Origin: Alphaproteobacteria bacterium
GTDB taxonomy: Bacteria > Pseudomonadota > Alphaproteobacteria > Rhizobiales > Xanthobacteraceae
Assembly: GCA_005884685.1 (NCBI GenBank)
Contig: VBAH01000041.1
Coordinates: forward strand, 1 to 64,000
Direction: 5' to 3'
DNA: 64,000 nucleotides
Part shown: piece by piece, positions 8,960 to 16,342 of the stretch
Layout of the letters: the number at the start of each line of letters is the position of its first letter
How positions within the stretch are numbered: position 1 is the stretch's first letter
Made by a program: the position numbers and the translations under genes
The notes under the pieces: model-generated
What the model saw: only the letters and a program-made list of their open reading frames with translations
Told to the model about the DNA's origin: nothing
The model's database searches: none

Positions 8960-9607
8960 ATGATCTTGAGGGTAATGGCGCCGCCTCTGGCTCTCCTCGC
9001 TGCCACCTCCATGTCGGGTGCGCAACCTACCGCCAAGCCCGAGAAATTCAGCCCGAGGCCGGTTCAGCCTGCGCCGTCGCCAAGCGCATCAGCCCCGCAG
9101 TCGGAAATAGCCTACTCGCCGTGGACAAAATTCTGCGGCAGCGAAGGAACCGGCGCCCAAGCGCGCGAGATCTGTCTAACGGTCAAGCAAGCACGGCTCT
9201 CGACTGGGCAGCTTGTGGCAGCGGCGGCCCTCATCGAGCGCACCGGCGAACACGAGAAACTGCTCCGCGTTACGCTTCCGCCGGATTTTCGCCTCTCAGC
9301 CGGCGCGCGCATGTTCATTGACAGCGGTGCGCCTCGAGACGGGAACTTTGTGCAATGTCTTGCTAACGGCTGCCTCGCGGAGTTCAACATCGCGGCCAGC
9401 TTTGTCGCGAAACTCAAATCGGGTCAAAATCTGCACCTTCAAGGGACAAATCTCGCCGGAGCAATCGAGAGCTATCTGCTGCCGCTCGCCGATTTTGCCG
9501 TTGCGCATGAAGGCGCGCCAACCGCCCCAAAGACATTCGAGATGGAGCCGAAGAAGCTGCAGGAAGAGCTGCAGCTCAGGATCGAACGAGAGCGCAGACG
9601 TTTATAG
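8960..9607 (+). CDS. IalB family protein, second paralogue
   Basis: A 215-residue paralogue of the upstream gene, in tandem and on the same strand. It has a short signal peptide (MAPPLALLAATSMSGAQ) and a 30-residue Pro/Ser linker without the glutamine runs. The IalB domain follows, with SPWTKFCGSEGTGAQ, EICLTVKQARLSTGQ and CLANGCLAEF matching its neighbour almost position for position, including all cysteines. Its codon use is looser (more A/T at third positions) than the first copy, which suggests relaxed selection or older divergence. An in-frame ATG at 8975 could also serve as start. Function is unknown beyond the family assignment. Confidence 0.87.
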   Translation: MILRVMAPPLALLAATSMSGAQPTAKPEKFSPRPVQPAPSPSASAPQSEIAYSPWTKFCGSEGTGAQAREICLTVKQARLSTGQLVAAAALIERTGEHEKLLRVTLPPDFRLSAGARMFIDSGAPRDGNFVQCLANGCLAEFNIAASFVAKLKSGQNLHLQGTNLAGAIESYLLPLADFAVAHEGAPTAPKTFEMEPKKLQEELQLRIERERRRL

Positions 9608-9659
9608 CGAAATCCACCCGGTGGGACACCCGGACGGGATTGGGCAACAGATGAGGGCC

Positions 9660-9992
9660 TCAATTCAGCCGCTGCTCGCGCGGCTTGTAGCTGCCGTCGC
9701 GGCCGCGCTCGAAAACCTCCCGCACCTGCGGATGGCGCACCGGGTCGCCTGACTCGTCGGGGAGCAGGTTCTGCTCGGAAACGTAGGCGACGTACTCGGT
9801 CTCGGCGTTCTCGGCGAACAGGTGGTAGAACGGCTGGTCCTTGCGCGGGCGGACATCGGCCGGAATCGCCTGGTACCATTCTTCGGTATTGGCAAACACC
9901 GGATCGATATCGAACACGACGCCGCGGAACGGGAACAGCCGGTGCTTCACCACCGCCCCGATCGTGAACTTGGCCAGGCGCGCTTTACCCAT
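9660..9992 (-). CDS. hspQ: Heat shock protein HspQ
   Basis: A 110-residue cytoplasmic protein. It matches HspQ along its whole length: FTIGAVVKHRLFPFRGVVFD at the N-terminus, then NTEEWYQAIP, RPRKDQPFYHLFAE and YVSEQNLLPD. In enterobacteria HspQ is a small heat-shock protein that also acts as a specificity factor for Lon protease and binds hemimethylated DNA. Length is typical. It converges with the second IalB gene, with 52 bases between the stops. I saw no sigma-32-type promoter upstream that I would defend. Confidence 0.93.
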   Translation of the reverse strand: MGKARLAKFTIGAVVKHRLFPFRGVVFDIDPVFANTEEWYQAIPADVRPRKDQPFYHLFAENAETEYVAYVSEQNLLPDESGDPVRHPQVREVFERGRDGSYKPREQRLN

Positions 9993-10156
9993 AACGTTGA
10001 ATTAGTACGGCTTTTAGCCAAAATCCAGCGAACTTTGACGAGCCCCCTATTACCCCTAGGCAGCCGGCACACCGACCTACGGATGGTTTCGCGAGCCCGT
10101 CGCGAACCTTATCTAGCACATGTGCGACCAACCGTCGGGAGGAAGGCGCGCGTTCG

Positions 10157-10816
10157 ATGGAACGCCGCGTGAACATGCGCGTTGGGATGCCACGCCACGG
10201 GACGTATTCCATGCCTAGCCTCATGCCCAGCCTGCTCAAGTACTTCACACTTGTTGGCGGAATTCTGTTTGCCGGACTGGTCGGACTGAACGCCGTGATG
10301 GACACGGGCGGCCCCGGACCGCGGCTGGTCAAGGACACCAAAGTTGTCGTCCAGGTCGACCCGCAGGCCTCGAAGGTCGAGCGTCTGCGCGCCCAGGAAG
10401 CCGCGCTGAGGGCGGCCGAAAAGGCGAACCCCGAGGCACACCCTGTGATCGTCACGGAGCCGTTGCGGCTTCCACCTGAGCCCGCGCCCCAGCCGGCAGA
10501 GCAGCGCCCCACGCAGGCGACGCCGCCGATGCAGAGTACGGCCACTACGCTGACGGCCGCGGAGGAGCCCGCGCGGCCGGTGCAGAGCGCGCAGGAAGAG
10601 AACAGGCTGAAGGCCTCGGCCGAGAAGGCGCGCAAGAAACGGGTCGCGCGCGAGCGTGCCCGCAGCCGTGCGACGCAGGAGGCTTCCGCCGCACGTCACC
10701 AGGACGAGATTTATTACAACAGCTACGCGCCGCGGCCGCAGTATGGCCCATTCAGACAGGCGCAAGGCGGCTTCGGCGGCGGTTGGGGTGGCGGCGGCGG
10801 CTGGGGCAGCTGGTAG
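10157..10816 (+). CDS. Membrane-anchored protein with basic coiled-coil and Gly-rich tail
   Basis: A 219-residue protein of unknown function. One hydrophobic segment (about residues 27-47, YFTLVGGILFAGLVGLNAVM) probably anchors it in the inner membrane. The following 130 residues are charged and Pro/Ala-rich, with a Lys/Arg/Glu helix at about 150-185 (EKARKKRVARERARSR). The C-terminus ends in a Tyr/Gly/Trp-rich segment (GGGWGGGGGWGSW). No catalytic motif is visible. AGGAAGG about ten bases upstream supports the ATG at 10157; another ATG lies at 10211. It converges on the CHAP-like gene with only 20 bases between stops. Confidence 0.7.
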   Translation: MERRVNMRVGMPRHGTYSMPSLMPSLLKYFTLVGGILFAGLVGLNAVMDTGGPGPRLVKDTKVVVQVDPQASKVERLRAQEAALRAAEKANPEAHPVIVTEPLRLPPEPAPQPAEQRPTQATPPMQSTATTLTAAEEPARPVQSAQEENRLKASAEKARKKRVARERARSRATQEASAARHQDEIYYNSYAPRPQYGPFRQAQGGFGGGWGGGGGWGSW

Positions 10817-10836
10817 CCGTCCCAGCGCTTAGCGCT

Positions 10837-11328
10837 CTAGGATCCCGAGACGCCACCGAGATGGCGGAATGCGATCGCGGCGGAGAGCGAGCGGGGGCGC
10901 TCGCGCACGGTATGTCCGTCATTGCCGCTCTTGACGACCCATGCGCCACCGGTGCGCCCGGTGATGATGCCGACGTGATGGCGCCACACCACCACGACGC
11001 CGATGCCGGGCCGTCCGGCGTTATGGCCGACGCGCGCCCAATTGCGCGCGAGCCACAGATCGCGCCGCGGCAGGCCGAGATGCCGGCCGAGCCACCAGCC
11101 GCACCATGCCGCCGGCCGCCCGCCAAGGCGATGCGCCCGCGATAAACGCACGCGATGGCGATGGCGGCCGATGCCGTGCCGCGCATGATGCGCGCCGCGA
11201 TGCGCCTGCGTGCCGTGATGGACAGAATGGTGGAAATGCCTGTGGGAACGCGCGTCTGCTCTGGTGGGAGAGAGGGCGATCAGGCAAGCGGATGCAACGA
11301 GGGCAGCGACAAGTTTCTTCTTCATCAT
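10837..11328 (-). CDS. Secreted CHAP-like (TIGR02594-type) small protein
   Basis: A 163-residue exported protein. A signal peptide (KKLVAALVASACLIALSPTRADA) is followed by a very His/Arg-rich stretch of about 50 residues. The C-terminal domain has the Cys-His pattern of CHAP/NlpC-like amidases: AWCGWWLGR with the putative nucleophile Cys, ARNWARVG, then VVVWRHHVGIITG with the putative His and VVKSGNDG. Such proteins usually act on peptidoglycan. The open frame extends to 11904, but only the Met pair at 11328/11325 gives a signal peptide, and the extension is compositionally odd. The activity is inferred from motif spacing alone. Confidence 0.72.
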   Translation of the reverse strand: MMKKKLVAALVASACLIALSPTRADARSHRHFHHSVHHGTQAHRGAHHARHGIGRHRHRVRLSRAHRLGGRPAAWCGWWLGRHLGLPRRDLWLARNWARVGHNAGRPGIGVVVVWRHHVGIITGRTGGAWVVKSGNDGHTVRERPRSLSAAIAFRHLGGVSGS

Positions 11329-11860
11329 CACTCTTGATTGCTTGGTGGGGGCCCCAGCCCGGAGAAGCGCGCCGATTGAAAGTCCAATCGGGCGACAACA
11401 TGGCTGCGGGGAACTGCGCTGGCGTCCTGACAGTGCCGCGGTCGATCTGAATATTATCTGCCGCCGATTCGAATGATCATTTCCCGCGGTCGCGCACGGC
11501 CGGAACATCCGTAGCCGCGCGTCACATCCGGTCATCCAACGTGATCGCGCAAAACGCCGCCGGCGAGGGCGCGACACGGCGGGGAACCGGCTCCTCGGCG
11601 CAATAGCTTCCCCTTCGGCACAAAATCCAGCCGAGGCGAATTGGTGCGGTACCGCACGGAACGAACGAAGTCGGCCGGCGTTGTTCCGGCGGACTTGGGA
11701 CGGAACTGCACGGGCGTTCTCCACGCATGGCGTTCCGCAGGACGTAATCCCCCGGACCAAAAGTTGGATCCGGCTACACCAAAGTGCGCGCGGGATTGCG
11801 CCTTGGTGCGATGGAGCGAACGCCGCTCGTGTTCGATCCTTCCGTCCCTGGAGAACCACG
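11329..11860. other. 532-bp divergent intergenic region
   Basis: Upstream region between the minus-strand CHAP-like gene and the small secreted protein at 11861. I found no protein with recognisable features in any frame. Its clearest content is the EcfG-type promoter match at 11658-11682, which lies inside a partly palindromic segment ending in GTTGTTCC at 11687. Confidence 0.6.
11658..11682 (+). promoter_or_regulatory. EcfG (general stress response) type promoter match
   Basis: GGAAC at 11658-11662 and CGTT at 11679-11682 are separated by exactly 16 bases, a perfect match to the alphaproteobacterial EcfG consensus GGAAC-N16/17-CGTT. It points to the secreted protein gene at 11861, with an untranslated leader of roughly 170 bases. 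The sequence is partly self-complementary (GGAAC...GTTCC at 11658-11687), so a weaker site with spacing 15 exists on the other strand. Confidence 0.5.
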
Positions 11861-12190
11861 ATGAAAGCGCCGCTGCTCATCAGCGCCGTTCTCGGCGCAC
11901 TCACGCTCGGTCTGTTCGGCGGGCCGCTCGGCTCGTTCGCGGATCAATCCAAGCCCGCCGTGCGGGCACCTGCGATCACCATCGACATCGACCGCACCCG
12001 CAAGGGCGACCGCCGCGCGCCCGCGCAGCCTACGATCACCACGATCGAGAAGACGAACGGCGCGCCCGGCCTCGACCCGGTCGAGAACAATCCGCGCCTT
12101 GCGCCGGTCAAGCTCGGCGACTGCGAGCCGCTGGCGAGCCCGGTCGCAGACCGCGCGCTCGGCAAGTGGGCCGGGCGCTGCGTGGTGTAG
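11861..12190 (+). CDS. Small secreted protein of unknown function
   Basis: A 109-residue protein. Residues 1-27 form a signal peptide (LISAVLGALTLGLFGG then LGSFA). The mature part is Pro/Thr-rich with two cysteines near the end (LGDCEPLASP and AGRCVV) that could pair. No family is recognised. The open frame reaches back to 11681, but GGAGA at 11850-11854 with good spacing fixes the ATG at 11861. A perfect EcfG-type promoter match lies about 180 bases upstream, so it may be a stress-induced envelope protein. It is followed by copy 2 of the two-hairpin repeat. Confidence 0.72.
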   Translation: MKAPLLISAVLGALTLGLFGGPLGSFADQSKPAVRAPAITIDIDRTRKGDRRAPAQPTITTIEKTNGAPGLDPVENNPRLAPVKLGDCEPLASPVADRALGKWAGRCVV

Positions 12191-12198
12191 GCGCTCTC

Positions 12199-12279
12199 CC
12201 GCTCATTCCCGCGTAGGCGGGAATCCACGGGCCAAGGAACAAGAAAGAACTGGGTCCCCGCTTTCGCGGGGACGAGCGG
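12199..12279. repeat. Two-hairpin palindromic intergenic repeat, copy 2
   Basis: An 81-base unit with the same outer ends (CCGCTC at 12199, GAGCGG at 12274-12279) and the same two hairpins as the copy at 2246-2321. The first hairpin differs by one loop base (GTAG for GTAA), and the spacer between hairpins is about five bases longer and different in its left half. It lies just after the stop of the small secreted protein. Confidence 0.85.
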
Positions 12280-12359
12280 AGGAGATAGCCGCTGCCACTC
12301 GGCGACACCCCTTCCGATATCCTCCTGGCTTGCGGGGGACGGTAGGGTGGGGGACAGTC

Positions 12360-12379
12360 GGATGCGCACGGGAGCATCC
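12360..12379 (+). promoter_or_regulatory. Hairpin covering the ribosome-binding site of the downstream crotonase
   Basis: GGATGC (12360-12365) pairs with GCATCC (12374-12379) around an 8-base loop. The ribosome-binding sequence GGGAG (12370-12374) lies in that loop, two bases before the ATG-proximal stem arm. Such a structure could modulate translation of the enoyl-CoA hydratase homologue. With a six-bp stem it could also arise by chance. Confidence 0.3.
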
Positions 12380-12381
12380 GC

Positions 12382-13170
12382 ATGGACCAGCAACTCACCG
12401 AACTCATCTCGGACGGCGTCGCGACCCTGACCTTCAACCGGCCGGACCGGCTCAACGCGCTCTCCGCGCCGATCATGGACGGGCTGCTGGAAGCGCTGCC
12501 GCGCCTTGCCGCCGACCCCGCCGTCGGCGTGATCGTGCTCACTGGCGCGGGGCGCGCGTTCTGTGCCGGTGGCGACGTCAAGCGCATGGCAGACGAACCG
12601 GATGAACGCAACGCGCCCGACGCGGTCGCGCGGCTGCGGGCGCGCATGGACATCTCCCGCCTGCTGCATGAGATCCCCAAAGTCACGATCGCGATGGTGA
12701 ACGGCGCGGCCGCGGGTGCCGGCCTCGCGATGGCGCTCGCCTGCGACCTGCGCTTTGCCGGAGAGTCCGCGCGTTTCGTCACGGCGTTCGCCAAGGTCGG
12801 GTTTTCCGGCGACTTCGGCGGAAGCTATTTCCTTTCAAAACTCGTCGGCACCGGCAAGGCGCGCGAGCTCTATTTCACCGCCGAGCCGCTTAACGCCGCC
12901 CAGGCGCTCGCGCTCGGTATCGTCAACCGCGTTGTGCCCGACGAAGAGCTTGCGGTTGCCACGATGGCGTTTGCGCAAAAGCTTGCGCGCGGGCCGCGCA
13001 TCGCGCTGGCGGCGATGAAGCAGAATTTCAACGCCGCCGAGAGCGGCTCGCTCGCCGAGCTGCTCGACCGCGAGGCGGAAAGCCAGGTCGCGACCGGGCG
13101 GACCGAGGATCACAAGGAGGCGGCGCGGGCGTTCGTGGAGAAGCGCCAGCCGGTATTTCGGGGGAGGTGA
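12382..13170 (+). CDS. Enoyl-CoA hydratase/isomerase family protein
   Basis: A 262-residue crotonase-fold protein. The oxyanion-hole regions are present (GAGRAFCAGGDVKRM and NGAAAGAGLAMALACDLRFA), and the C-terminal helix carries AMKQNFNAAESGSL. Aligning by eye on the CDL motif, the two catalytic glutamates of classical enoyl-CoA hydratase (rat Glu144 and Glu164) are replaced by Ala and Phe. It is therefore more likely an isomerase, thioesterase or dehalogenase-type crotonase than a true hydratase. It stands alone after a repeat and converges on the TauD-like gene; no pathway partner is adjacent. GGGAG supports the ATG. Confidence 0.85.
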   Translation: MDQQLTELISDGVATLTFNRPDRLNALSAPIMDGLLEALPRLAADPAVGVIVLTGAGRAFCAGGDVKRMADEPDERNAPDAVARLRARMDISRLLHEIPKVTIAMVNGAAAGAGLAMALACDLRFAGESARFVTAFAKVGFSGDFGGSYFLSKLVGTGKARELYFTAEPLNAAQALALGIVNRVVPDEELAVATMAFAQKLARGPRIALAAMKQNFNAAESGSLAELLDREAESQVATGRTEDHKEAARAFVEKRQPVFRGR

Positions 13171-13195
13171 GGGGGCGAATGAAAACCGGCGCGCC

Positions 13196-14062
13196 TCACG
13201 CCGGCTGCAGCATCGACAGGTCTTTCGTCGTGACGCGGCGCAGGTCGCGCGGATGCGTCGCGTCGTCGTACGACCGGCCGCGGTGCATCGTGCAGCGGTT
13301 GTCCCAGATCACCAGATCGCCGACGCGCCACGCGTGGCGGTAGACGAACTCGCGCTGCGTCGCGTGCTCCATCAGATCGCGCAACAGCAGCCGTCCGTCC
13401 GGCATCGGCCAGCCCACGATGTGCGAGGCGTGCGAGCCCATATAGAGCGTCTTGCGTTTCGAGACCGGATGCACGCGCACCAGCGGGTGCAGCACCGGCG
13501 GCAGGGCGGCGCGTTCGGCGTCGGTATAATCGGTATGGCCGAGCTGGCCGCGCGAATGGAAGATCGAGTGCTCGACCGCCAGGCCTTCGATGCGCGCCTG
13601 CATCGGCGCATCGAGCGCGTCGTAGGCGGCGCGCAGGTCGGCGAACTCCGTCTCGCCGCCGGCCGGCGGCACGACGTGCGCGAACAGCATCGAGAGCGCG
13701 CCGGGCACTTCGCGGAACGACGCGTCCGAATGCCACAGCCGGTTGCCGAGCGAGTCGAGACGGCGGTGATCGTCCGCCGCGCGCAGCCGATTGTTTGCAT
13801 CGAGGTTCGAAATGTCGGCAAGCTCGGCGTGCTTGAGGCGCTGCACAACGCGGTGATTGCGCGGCGGCTCGACGTCGCCGAACGTTTTGCCGAGCGTGAG
13901 AAGGTGATCGTCGTCGAGGTGTTGGTCGGGGACAATCAGGACGGAGTAGGTGTCGATCGCCGTTCCGATCGCCGCAGTTGCAGCAGGGGATAAGGCCGTG
14001 AGGTCGGCACCGATGACGCGCGCCACAAAGGATGGCCGAACCGGGAGCACCTCGATGGGCAT
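13196..14062 (-). CDS. TauD/TfdA-family 2-oxoglutarate-dependent dioxygenase
   Basis: A 288-residue non-haem Fe(II)/2-oxoglutarate dioxygenase. The metal triad is visible: His and Asp in LWHSDASF, and the distal His in NRCTMHRG. The 2-oxoglutarate-binding Arg is in DLRRVT near the C-terminus. TauD/TfdA enzymes release sulfite from taurine, cleave phenoxyacetates or hydroxylate other carboxylates or sulfonates; the substrate here is unknown. The frame is open to 14278, but the ATG at 14062, preceded by GAGGAGACG, starts a normal family N-terminus. It is divergent from the branched-chain-type ABC operon 258 bases away, which suggests that transporter imports its substrate. Confidence 0.87.
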   Translation of the reverse strand: MPIEVLPVRPSFVARVIGADLTALSPAATAAIGTAIDTYSVLIVPDQHLDDDHLLTLGKTFGDVEPPRNHRVVQRLKHAELADISNLDANNRLRAADDHRRLDSLGNRLWHSDASFREVPGALSMLFAHVVPPAGGETEFADLRAAYDALDAPMQARIEGLAVEHSIFHSRGQLGHTDYTDAERAALPPVLHPLVRVHPVSKRKTLYMGSHASHIVGWPMPDGRLLLRDLMEHATQREFVYRHAWRVGDLVIWDNRCTMHRGRSYDDATHPRDLRRVTTKDLSMLQPA

Positions 14063-14320
14063 CGTCTCCTCCCTCACGCTTTCTTGCGGGAATTCTACGC
14101 TAATCGCCTGCGGAGGGAACCGGTAAACGGCAGGAGGCGCCTCGCGCTCCACCCCATGCCTCTGGCATCTCGACATCTTGGCGGCGCCGGTGCGCTCCGG
14201 CCTCGGCCGCACCCGGATCACCCCCATGGACAACCGCCCCTCGTTCGTCGGATCGTAAGCCATAACCAGACACGACAATCGCGTGCGTGTTCAGGCGCGC
14301 GGCATACGGGGAGGATCGGA

Positions 14321-15433
14321 ATGCTCAAGTCGCGGATTGCGGCGGCAATTGCCGGTGCGCTGCTCTGGGTCGGCGGCGCAATGGCCCAGGAAACCATCAG
14401 GATCGGCGCCAATTTGCCGATGAGCGGGCCGAACGCGGAGCTTGGCGAGATCTTCTCGCGCGCCGCCTCGATCGCGGTGAACCACATCAACGCCGACAAG
14501 ATGCTGTCGAAGAAGCTCGAGCTCGTGATCGAGGACAGCCAGGCGACGCCGCAGGGCGGCGTGGTCGCGATGAACAAGCTCGTCAGCGTCGCCAAGGTGC
14601 CGTACGTGCTGAGCGCCTATACGGCGGTCTCCAAGGCGATCGCGCCGATCGGCGACCGCGCCAAGGTGGTCAGCATCAACGGCGGCGCGGTCGGCCCCGA
14701 CCTCGCCGAGCTCGGCGACTATTTCTGGAACGTGATCCCGCTGGTGAATTTCGAGGCCGAGGTGCTCATTCCCTTCGTCGTGAAGGAGAAGGGGCTGAAG
14801 AACATCGTGCTGATCTTCGTCGACGATCCGCTCGGCGAGGCGGTGCAGAAGGTGCTGCGCGCCGAAGTACCCAAGGCGGGCGGAACGCCCGCCGGCGAAC
14901 TGCAGGTGCAGCGCTCGACCCAGCAGTTCGCCTCGATCGCCGCCAAGGTGCGCGAGCTCAAGCCCGATGCGGTCTACATCGCGTCGTTCGGCACGCAGGA
15001 AAACCAGATCATCAAGCAGCTGCGCGACAACGGCATCACGCAGCAGCTGATGAGCTATTCGGCGATGTCGACGCCGTCGATTGCGACGCTGCCCGAGGCC
15101 AAGGGCGGTTGGTACACGGTGCAATCGGCGGACTTCACCGCGAGCGCGCTCGGCCAGCGCGTCGCCAAGGAATACAAGGAGCTCTCCGGCAAGGACGCCA
15201 ACGCCTACGTGGCGAACTACTACAACGCCGTGATGGTGTTCGGCATCCTGGCGCAGCAGCTCGAGAAGGCCGGCAAGCCGATCACCGGCGCCAACCTCCT
15301 GGAGCAGCGGCGCGCGAGCCCGACCTTCGAGCTGGTCGGCGGCAAGATGACGTTCCAGGCGAACGGCACGGTCGCAGCACCAGTGCAAATTCGCGAAGTC
15401 GACGGCACGGGTGCGGGCAAGCTCGTCAAGTAG
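14321..15433 (+). CDS. Branched-chain amino-acid-type ABC transporter substrate-binding protein (LivK-like)
   Basis: A 370-residue periplasmic binding protein. The signal peptide is AAAIAGALLWVGGAMAQE, with cleavage expected after MAQ. The mature protein has the periplasmic binding fold of the LivJ/LivK family: IRIGANLPMSGPNAELGE at the start, then LELVIEDSQATPQGGV and KVVSINGGAVGPDLAELG. A ribosome-binding site (GGGGAGGA) directly precedes the ATG; the frame extends upstream but without coding character. It leads a five-gene transporter operon (SBP, two permeases, two ATPases). The ligand may not be leucine, because this family also takes aromatic acids and amides; the TauD-type neighbour suggests a sulfonate or carboxylate. 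Confidence 0.92.
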   Translation: MLKSRIAAAIAGALLWVGGAMAQETIRIGANLPMSGPNAELGEIFSRAASIAVNHINADKMLSKKLELVIEDSQATPQGGVVAMNKLVSVAKVPYVLSAYTAVSKAIAPIGDRAKVVSINGGAVGPDLAELGDYFWNVIPLVNFEAEVLIPFVVKEKGLKNIVLIFVDDPLGEAVQKVLRAEVPKAGGTPAGELQVQRSTQQFASIAAKVRELKPDAVYIASFGTQENQIIKQLRDNGITQQLMSYSAMSTPSIATLPEAKGGWYTVQSADFTASALGQRVAKEYKELSGKDANAYVANYYNAVMVFGILAQQLEKAGKPITGANLLEQRRASPTFELVGGKMTFQANGTVAAPVQIREVDGTGAGKLVK

Positions 15434-15457
15434 CCGAACCGCGCGCGGCTACCCGTC

Positions 15458-16333
15458 ATGGTGTTTCTTCAGCTGTTCCTCAACGGGCTGCAGCTCGGCG
15501 CGATCTACGCGCTGACCGCGGTCGGCTTCTCGCTGATCTTCGGTTCCACCAAGATCTTTCACGTCGCGCACGGCTCGGCGTTCGCGATCAGCGGCTACAT
15601 TTACTGGTGGCTCGCCTCGCAGCTCGATGTGGCGTGGCCGGTCGCGACGCTCGCGGCGGTGCTCGCCGCTGCGGCGTTCGGCCTGTTGATGGAGCGCTTC
15701 ATCTACCGGCCGATCCAGCGCCACGAGGCCTCGTTCTTCACCGTGTTCATCGCGGCGTTCGGCGTTTCGCTCGTCATCCAGAACCTGATCGGCTCGGTCG
15801 CCGGCCGCGGCATGGAGACGGTAACGACGCCGCTTTCGCGCAGCGTCGAGATCATGGACGGCCTGTTCGTCGCGCCGATTTCGGCGATCTCGATCGGCGT
15901 CGCGATCCTCGTGTTCACGGCGCTATCGTATTTTCTCGGCCGCACGCATGTCGGCATCGCGATGCGCGCGCTCTCGGAAAATCCGGATCTGGTGCGCGTG
16001 TTCGGCCTCGATCCGGGGCGCGTCGCGCAGTGGGCATTCGTAATCGGCTCCGCGGTCGTGGTGCCGGGCGCGATCTTCACCGCCATGACGGCCGGGCTCA
16101 ACCCTGCGATCGGCACGCATGTGATGCTGGTGAGCCTGGCAGCGACGATCGTCGGCGGGATCGGCAGCGTGCGCGGTGCGGCGTGCGGCGGAATGCTGCT
16201 CGGACTGGCCGAGAACCTCGCCTACTGGAAGCTCGATCCGCAGTGGAGCGAGGCCGTCACCTTCGTGGTGCTGTTCGCGTTCATCATCTTCCGCCCGTCG
16301 GGTTTCTTCGGCACCCCGACGGCCGCGCGCTAG
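15458..16333 (+). CDS. Branched-chain amino-acid-type ABC permease (LivH-like)
   Basis: A 291-residue inner-membrane permease of the HAAT family with about eight hydrophobic segments. The start matches LivH (FLQLFLNGLQLGAIYALTAVG) and the cytoplasmic coupling loop includes GIAMRALSENPDLVRVFGLD. It lies 24 bases after the binding protein and ten bases before the second permease. It should pair with the LivM-like protein to form the membrane channel of the importer. No anomalies are seen in length or motifs. Confidence 0.92.
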   Translation: MVFLQLFLNGLQLGAIYALTAVGFSLIFGSTKIFHVAHGSAFAISGYIYWWLASQLDVAWPVATLAAVLAAAAFGLLMERFIYRPIQRHEASFFTVFIAAFGVSLVIQNLIGSVAGRGMETVTTPLSRSVEIMDGLFVAPISAISIGVAILVFTALSYFLGRTHVGIAMRALSENPDLVRVFGLDPGRVAQWAFVIGSAVVVPGAIFTAMTAGLNPAIGTHVMLVSLAATIVGGIGSVRGAACGGMLLGLAENLAYWKLDPQWSEAVTFVVLFAFIIFRPSGFFGTPTAAR

Positions 16334-16342
16334 CAGCCCCGC

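Noticed and set aside
11329-11904. N-terminal extension of the CHAP-like protein
   Set aside because: The extension is compositionally unlike a coding region, crosses the promoter-like region and hides the signal peptide that begins at 11328.
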